Of a stretch of DNA of 64,000 nucleotides, positions 56,894 through 64,000 are shown in pieces. Source of the stretch: Gnetum montanum. Lineage: Eukaryota; Streptophyta; Gnetopsida; Gnetales; Gnetaceae. The stretch covers positions 97,427-161,426 of the forward strand of contig MNCI01016241.1 in the NCBI GenBank assembly GCA_015680685.1, in the 5' to 3' direction. The position numbers and the translations under genes are program-made. Below the pieces are notes generated by a model. The model saw only the letters and a list, made by a program, of their open reading frames with translations. It was not told the DNA's origin and did not search any database. Within the stretch, counting starts at the first letter, position 1, and the number at the start of each line of letters is the position of its first letter.

Positions 56894-59790
56894 CAATAAG
56901 TTTACACTTAGAGATAACTTTCTATTATCTAATATTGACCAACTTATGGATATAATGGCTAGACATGCATTATTCTCCTCCATGGATTGTTTTTTAGGTT
57001 ATAACCAAATAGAAATAAAGCTTGAGCATCAATGTTTCACATGTGTCATGACCCCATGGAAAATCTTTTGTTACATAAAAATGCCATTTGGACTTTTAAA
57101 AACTAAAGCAACATGCCAATGAGCAATAACATTCATCTTTAGCAACATGATATTCACAATAGTTAATGATTATGTAGATAGCTAAATTTCCAAATTTATC
57201 ATATTATTTGACCATCCTACTAATCTTAACATCATCTTAGCTTGATGTAACCAATACAATCTTCATCTAAACTTCAAGATGTATATTTTTTATGTAGAGA
57301 TAGGAAAGATGGTAGGCTTCCTTATTGCAGCTAATGGTATTGTAGTTAATCCTAACAAAGTCAAAGCCATCTTGAACCTCTCTCCACCCAAGTTCTTTAA
57401 AGACATGCGTATCTTATAAGGTTGTCTCCAATTAATTTACTATTTCATATGCAATCTCACCAATCAATTTCATCCTTTATCTCATCTACCTAAAGAATCT
57501 ACCACTTTCAACTTGTACTAAAAGTGTTAAGAGGTTTTTCATATGATTAAGCATGCTCTTAGCAACATTCCTATCCTTGTTTGATCTTCTATTCTATCTT
57601 TATCTCTCCAACTCTTATCATTATATTGTAGTCATGCTTTGCGAATGGCATGAAGATGATATGGACTTGTTATCAACTACATTTCCTATGCTTTCTTAGA
57701 TTGTAAAATGTGATATTTGGATATGAAAAATCTTTCATAGGCCTTGTTTTTACCCTTAAGAAATTGAAACACTACCTACTAGGAGCAAAGGTTCATGTTA
57801 TATGTTGTGATCATTTCTTATGCTTAATTACTTCTAATTTGTATGACAACATTCACATGACTAAATGAAAAATGCTTCTCAATGAGTTTTATCTATTCTA
57901 CCTCTCTAAACATTCAATTAAAGGTCAAGTCATATTAGATCTCCTTATCTCAGCTCCATTATTAAAACCATTTACGAAAACCATTGAACCTCCTCTGAAG
58001 GAATCCAATACAAGTGAATCTAAGTCATTGGAAACTACAATCTTAATACATGAGGATTTTGACTCATCCTTGTATATGATGATGCTTACATGACTGAAGG
58101 TTTTAGTGCAGCAAGCATCCTCAATTATAAGGGTTAGAATCCTACCTATCATAGTTATAAGTTTGATTTTTCTTGCATAAATAATGTGGCTAAATAAAAG
58201 AGCCTTAATTGAGGATTACTCCTAGACATCTAATTAGAAGTTAAGATGGTTTCAATTTGAGATGATTCTCAACTATTGATTCATCCAATTAATAATGAAT
58301 GAACTTGTAAAGCTAAACATCTTCAAACTTATCTTGAACTAGTTAAGTAACTTGTTTTACAATTTGATCAATGTCTTTTAATGCATATCTATCATTCTAA
58401 TAACATGCTCGTAGTTGCCTTAGAAACCTTGGTACTTCTTGTAGATTCTATCCTCCTTAAATATTTCTTATCTAATTCTGTGAAAAATACATCAATCACT
58501 CTTACAAACATACAACATAATAGTTTAGTCAACTTAGAAGAAAATGAATAATATTGGAACATCATATAATACCTTCAAATCGAAGAGACCTTCAAGCACT
58601 TATCTTAATTACAAAAGGATGTTCTCCATAAATTCTCTAAGTATTCTTATATCATTGATCCTAGTATTTTGTGTTGCATCTCCATGTTAAGAATTATCTT
58701 ACATTGCTTTAGCTATGACAAAGAAAAAATGGTTTTAGAATAGGTAGACTCTAGCGTATGTGACGGTCACTTATGATCTTAATTTCTAATAGTTTACATT
58801 ATCTCCCTAGGTTACTAGTAATCTTGGATATCTAGGAATTTAGAGATAATAATTAGAATTTTCAATATATGTCAATGTCATGGTCCACTTATCTATGTAT
58901 CATCTTAGGAGCTTAAGACTTCAAAAATCATATGACCCTTTCAGAATGGGAACTAGATTTCATAGATTTAATCAATCACCCATCTTTTGTCATTCATCTA
59001 TTTATTTTAATAACTAAAGAATATTTTACAAAGTAGGTTGAATTGATTCTCTTAAAGTTTTCCACATTCAAACACATCTATTACATCAAATTATATCATG
59101 TCATTACTTACTTTGACATTTCCCTCCACATTGTCATTGATAATGAACCTTAATTTAAGAGTAAAGAAGTTACCAAATTCTATGACTAATATCAAATACC
59201 ATAGTTATTCTCATCCCTATATTATCCCTAATCTAATGATCAAGTCGAGTCAACCAATAATACCATAACCTGATTACTCTAAACCATGATTGAAAAATCC
59301 CAAAGAAATTATCATATGTAGCTATCCCATGCCATTTGGGTCTATTGAACTAATAGTAATCCAATTGGTTAAATCCTATTCCTACTTACATATGGGTATG
59401 AATTAATGTTACTAGTGGAATTGAGCATGCCTTTTCTTCAAGAAACCTTGAACAACTAAATGATATATTAAGAGAATGACAAAATGTGCTATGTTGAGCT
59501 AGATACTTCTAAGGAGAATTGCAAGAAAGTAGTCATCAATGATTATAATCATTAAGAAGCTAGGAGACATTGCCTTGATAAACAAGTTCAATTGAGAAAA
59601 ATTCAAGAAGTTGATCTTGTTTTGTGGCATTTTCCAAATGTTAGAACTTCAAAGTTCTCTTGCAATTGGCAAGGTCCCTTGATGGTCATAAAAAATCTTG
59701 GCAATGAAGCATGCTATCTAGTATACTTATATTATAATAAATATTTAAATATTTTCAATAAAGCATATATTAAGAAATATTATTACTAAG
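56894..59790 (+). pseudogene. Tat-type polymerase (RT, RNase H, integrase), decayed
   Basis: RT: LNKFTLRDNFLLSNIDQLMD, FSSMDCFLGYNQIEIKLEH, KMPFGLLKTKAT (56890-57120), YVD (about 57170), GFLIAANGIVVNPNKVKAIL (57315-57375) and a thumb start GCLQLIYYF. These fit Tat/Ogre-type RTs, not the Athila-type of B and D. RNase H is unreadable in detail (57500-58500). Integrase core ELDFIDLINHP and FILITKEYFTK (58950-59030), HAIWVY and LTYGYELMLLVEL (59320-59430), then the C-terminal DLVLWHFPN, NWQGPLMVIKN and AYIKKYY (59592-59780). Stops are frequent. Confidence 0.7.
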
Positions 59791-60608
59791 TTTTCTCTAA
59801 CTCATTTTCTATTTTACATATGTTTTATTGCATCATTTTTGATTTTTTTTCTTGTTTTACCCTTCATCATTTTCTCTCTCTATCTATGTTTTTCTATTGC
59901 TCCTCTATATCTCTCTTATGCAATCTCATCTATTTTAACCAACTCATACATGTTCCATTTAGTTGATATTTCTTTTACAAAATACTATGGGAAAGATCTT
60001 TATAAGTAATTTGTCTCATGTAGACACCTATGAGTTTTCTTCCATTTCTACTCCATGTGAGGGTGTGTTGAGTTTAAGTGGAATGGGAGAGAATTTATCA
60101 ATTTATTAAATATTAATATTATGATAATGTTGGATCTAATCATGACCCACTGCTATGATATAGTACCTCAACATTATGTATAGGTGATGTAGCTTTTTTC
60201 TTTCCTTTGATTTATGGTTTTGTTGATTTCAAACCACTATAATTCATCTCTTCTTTTGCATATTTCTTCTTTCTTCCTCTAACTCTCCCTCCTATCTATT
60301 TCCCTTTTTCTCATCAACATAGCAGTAAGGATTGAATGATTCCTATTCTATTCTACTAAGAGTATGTTGAGTTTGAGTGGGACAAGATATGAGAAAATTA
60401 TTAATGACATCCTTTTAATTAGAGTCATTTCCCCCTTATATCACATAGCACCATCCTCATAAAAGGTGTATCGATGTCCTAACATTCTTTTCTCATCCTA
60501 TTTCTTTTCTCCCCTCTTTTTTTGCAAGTACATCGATAAATTCTCAACTATGTTCTTCCTGATGAATCCTTATTTAACATCTTTGCAGCATCCATCATAA
60601 GGGGGCAA
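59791..60608 (+). repeat. Pyrimidine-rich region with tandem TGTTGAGTTT repeats
   Basis: Two diverged tandem units (60066-60364 and 60365-60608) each start TGTTGAGTTT(A/G)AGTGG and end in a C/T-rich stretch. They lie between the Tat integrase and the putative 3' LTR. AAGGGGGCAA (60599-60608) is the likely polypurine tract. No ORF. Confidence 0.55.
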
Positions 60609-63600
60609 TGTTATATCCACTTTTTTGATAGTTTAGCAACTTAGACAGGTGTAGGTTCAACATTTTCAAATCTCCTTGGCCTACATAAACACCAAGAAAA
60701 TCATGCTCTTCAATATCATTTTGAGCTTCTACAAGCTTTCAATGATAACTCCTAATCATCCCTAAAATTATAGACATTATTTTTGATACTTTGGTTAGCT
60801 TTAGAAAGCTCAAATCTCATTTGGAAGATGCCCCATTAGCATCACCTGCTAGTTTCATCCACACTACATTACCCAAAAACACATCTTTTGACCATTGTTT
60901 TGACTTCATCACACCTCTAATGATCAATCCACATCACCATTAGGATGAAAAATATTAATTTTATAAATTTTAGAGGCCTAAAAAGTATTAAACCATGATG
61001 TTTCATTTAGGAGATGCCTAGGTGATGATGATGTAATGTCAACATCACTTACTAGCATCACCTGTGAGTCACATCATATGAACTCAACTCCAAATGATAC
61101 TTTCAGTTTTGTACAATCTTTGATGTCCATTTGCACATCCTTATAATGATGATTGACATTAGTTCAGGGTTGATGACATTTCCTAGAATTGCAAATCCAA
61201 GTTTGAAGTATGTAAAAGTGAGTGATGCTAACATAGAACATACTAACTCTAATGTGAGCATCATCTATGCTATCATGTATCATACATATCATCCATGCTA
61301 CTCCAACTTTCTAAAAGTAAACATTGAGTTTTCATTTCCAAATCTCATTAATTTTGGAAAACCCTAGGCTTACAAATGCCATAAGCAAATACTTAATATA
61401 TGATAATTTTTCAATATTCTAGAGCACTTGTTGAATTTTGAGAGATCCTAATAGGGCCAACATCTACATCATTTACATTTCCTATGTGCTTTACAACGAT
61501 CCTAGTGTACTCACCACTTCATTTTCTTAGTTCTCACACCCATGTTGTCAGCACCAAAGGAAAACATGCTAATTCCAACATTAATGTCACTTGCACTTGT
61601 GTCAGCATCATCATTGTCAGTGTCATTGAATCACCCAACATCTCCTCAGGGAAAACATCCAAAAACAACCATGTTTGCCTTCTGAATTAGTGTTAAAAAA
61701 TATCAACAAGATTCCTATTCCTCTCCCAAGCTATAAGATCCCAAACTTCATCATTTATATCTTGTTTTTACTCATAAACCAAGATTTACTAATCAATTTA
61801 AAATTATGATATGCAACATCATTCATTATATCCTAGTTATCTCTTGGTCCTCTATAGAAGGTAAACTTCGTCACTTGACTAAATAAAGGATTCTTTATTA
61901 ATCGACAAGGGAAAATATAAATATTATTGCATATATTAGTTTTGTATTTATCATTCTTGTTATTTTTCCTAGATGTTCTAATTGTACTAATATTGCTTAC
62001 ACATCATCTACCTTTTCATTAAGTTTATTATCATTTATTGAAATTATTTCATTTCATTATGGTTGATCTATCAAAGGATAGATCATTTTGAAGACTATTT
62101 ATGAACATGAGTCATTCACATAAATATGTGATTCATGGATGTATTCTTATAGATTTGTGGAAGAACATTTTGGTAGTAACAACCCTTTGTAAAGGTCCAT
62201 TGTAATAGGTTCTCTTTTTAGAAATTTACCAAAGCATTAAGATGTGGCAACACTCCATAAAAGACACCACAATTATTAGTATTGACAAGTGTACTATAAC
62301 CAAAGAAAAAAGAAAATTATAAAGATAATAAAATGATATGTTAATCAAAAGGATCAAAAGGAAAAAAATCTTCAATATATTATACAATAAAATTTGAATA
62401 TAAAACACAATGAAATAAAAATTTCAAGCTTACAAATTGTAGTGGAAGATATCATTTTACACCATTATCTTAGTTGATGAAGCACATATTAAGAATAGAG
62501 TTGCAATAGCTTAATGGTGCAAGGAGGAATAATTAATCTACAACCTTGGCAAAAAGTTTATGTAGATTTTACTTGAATATATGTTTGCTATTAAATTAAG
62601 TAATATTAGTAGCACAAGAAAGAAGGAAGAAAAATTTTATACAAATAAAATAGAAAAAGGAATCAAGAAATGTTAAAATGAGAATGTAATTTAACTAAGA
62701 TATATTACCAACTTTGAATAATATCCAAGTTCTCTTGAAACTCTAGGCTATAAAGTACTAAAGTTGGTCCCACTTCAATAAAAGGATATGAGCCAATCAA
62801 AATCCCATTTTGCACTTATGCATAACATAATTCCTAAGAAAATTTTATATTATAAAAAAAAACTAGTCTCATGGTAAGAAAGAACCAAGTAATGTTAGAA
62901 AGTTAGATGATTGTATAAGAAATGAGTTTGGTTGGCACATATTAAAATAAAAAGAATAAATGGCACTTATTATCAAGTAACATTGTGGATGAGATGTCTC
63001 TCTTATTTCCTTGTTCATGTACATTCATTTCATATCTCTAGTATTATGTTTTTCATGTTGTAATCACATGGTTAAGCTTATGGCTATAAAAGTTTACATA
63101 AATTGAAAATTTTAAAAATAATATATAATGATGCTAAAACATGACTAAAATAACAACTATAGGACAATCAATATTATAAATAGAGGGGCCCCTTCATACC
63201 TCATAGAGAGGCATATTTGTATTGTTCATTTCTCATTGATCAAGTGTTTGAATTTGAGAAGCATAAGAAGTTTCATATTTCTCTCAATATCTTTCTGAAT
63301 TTTCTTATTTTTCTTTACTAAGGTCTCTCTCAAATTCACACTCACAATTTCACATTTCATATTTTTTCACAAATTCTCTTATATCTCATTGAAATTTCAT
63401 CAAAGATCATTAATTTCATTTCATTTTATTGATCTATTATTAGAGAACTCAAAGATAAGTAGAATTCTAATCATTTTGATATCTAGAACGTTGAAATATT
63501 TAAATTTCATCATAATTTTAGAATTTAAAATTGCATTCAATGCATATTGTAGGTTAGATATACTTAGATTCTTCATCCTTTTCACACAAATATTGTTATA

Positions 63601-64000
63601 TTTGTCATTTTCACATCATTTGTAGGTTAATACATCCATGTTTGAGGCAAAAATCGCTAAGAATTGAAGAAGATTGCTATTTTAAAAATTGAAGATTTTG
63701 CCAATTGCTTAGAATTAATTCTAGTGTTAGCTAGTGATATAAAAGAAAGGTGATATTGATTCTAATTACTCATTGCAATCTTGCAAAATATGTTTAAATT
63801 ATTTCTCCCACCAAAGATATCAATCTACATCAGTTCTAGCAACATCACATGATATGCTTAGAATTTTTTAGAGGGTATTGATTTTTAATGATGCTTGGGT
63901 GACTTCTGGCGATTGAGGAGAAAAGGCATACTAATTCCTATTAATTCTAATAATAACTAATGATATGATCAAATTTTCAAAAAATAACAAACTTATGTGT
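60609..64000 (+). repeat. Putative very long Tat-type LTR (runs to window end)
   Basis: TGTTATATCC follows the polypurine-like tract. There is no coding sequence for 3.4 kb. A promoter-like TATAAATA at 63175-63182 followed by GGGGCCCCTTCATACC suggests U3 is about 2.6 kb long with R/U5 after it. Tat/Ogre elements are known for long LTRs. The right end is not seen, so the identity as LTR is inferred from position. Open frames at 61131-61367 and 61484-61690 look like chance. Confidence 0.4.

Noticed and set aside
61131-61690. Two 70-80-codon frames in the putative Tat LTR
   Set aside because: They are AT-rich with no motif, no homologue within the window, and sit in a non-coding long-repeat context.

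Overview
This window is repeat-rich nuclear DNA of a land plant, most likely a seed plant with a large, retrotransposon-filled genome. A gymnosperm is plausible, but the sequence does not prove it. The reasons are: LTR retrotransposons of the Ty3/gypsy Tat-Athila clade with primer-binding sites complementary to plant tRNA-Asp, a Ty1/copia fragment, AT-rich DNA full of CpG-decay stop codons, and one fragment of a plant host gene (chlorophyllase-like). No intact host gene, rRNA, tRNA or CRISPR array was found. Most coding sequence is pseudogenic.

Layout. 1-2333: 3' end and LTR of a gag-pro-type Athila-like element (A0). 2334-9556: a second copy (A) with gag and protease but no polymerase. 9557-22478, minus strand: a decayed full-length element (B) with gag, protease, RT, RNase H, integrase and a third ORF (ORF3). 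22479-24040: copia RT/RNase H fragment with its 3' LTR. 24041-28147: the only non-LTR stretch, holding tandem copies of a chlorophyllase exon. 28148-44973: old element D (gag-pro-pol), split by element C (29480-38090; gag and ORF3, no protease or polymerase; 5-bp target duplication CAAAT). 44974-49664 plus 56802 onward: old element E, split by element F (49665-56801; gag and protease only; target duplication GTTAG). E switches inside its RT to a Tat-type polymerase, which continues to about 59790. This is followed by tandem repeats and what looks like a very long Tat LTR to the window end.

How it works together. All Athila-like copies share one architecture: LTR, tRNA-Asp PBS, gag with a zinc knuckle, protease, (RT, RNase H, integrase), a non-coding spacer, a splice-acceptor-like CAG at an ATG, (ORF3), then an AGTCATGGGGGTA tract before the 3' LTR. 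The two insertions with intact target duplications (C and F) are both deletion derivatives without polymerase, and they sit inside the decaying polymerase-bearing elements. This looks like a set of dependent elements mobilised in trans.

The most interesting signals are: ORF3, a roughly 920-codon protein with a globular N-terminal part and a long coiled coil; a conserved hairpin with compensatory base changes in the spacer; a splice acceptor kept even where ORF3 has been deleted; an LTR-promoter-like block inside element C ahead of ORF3; a G-rich 11-13-nt motif repeated at fixed sites in each element; and LTR palindromes that change sequence but keep their symmetry.
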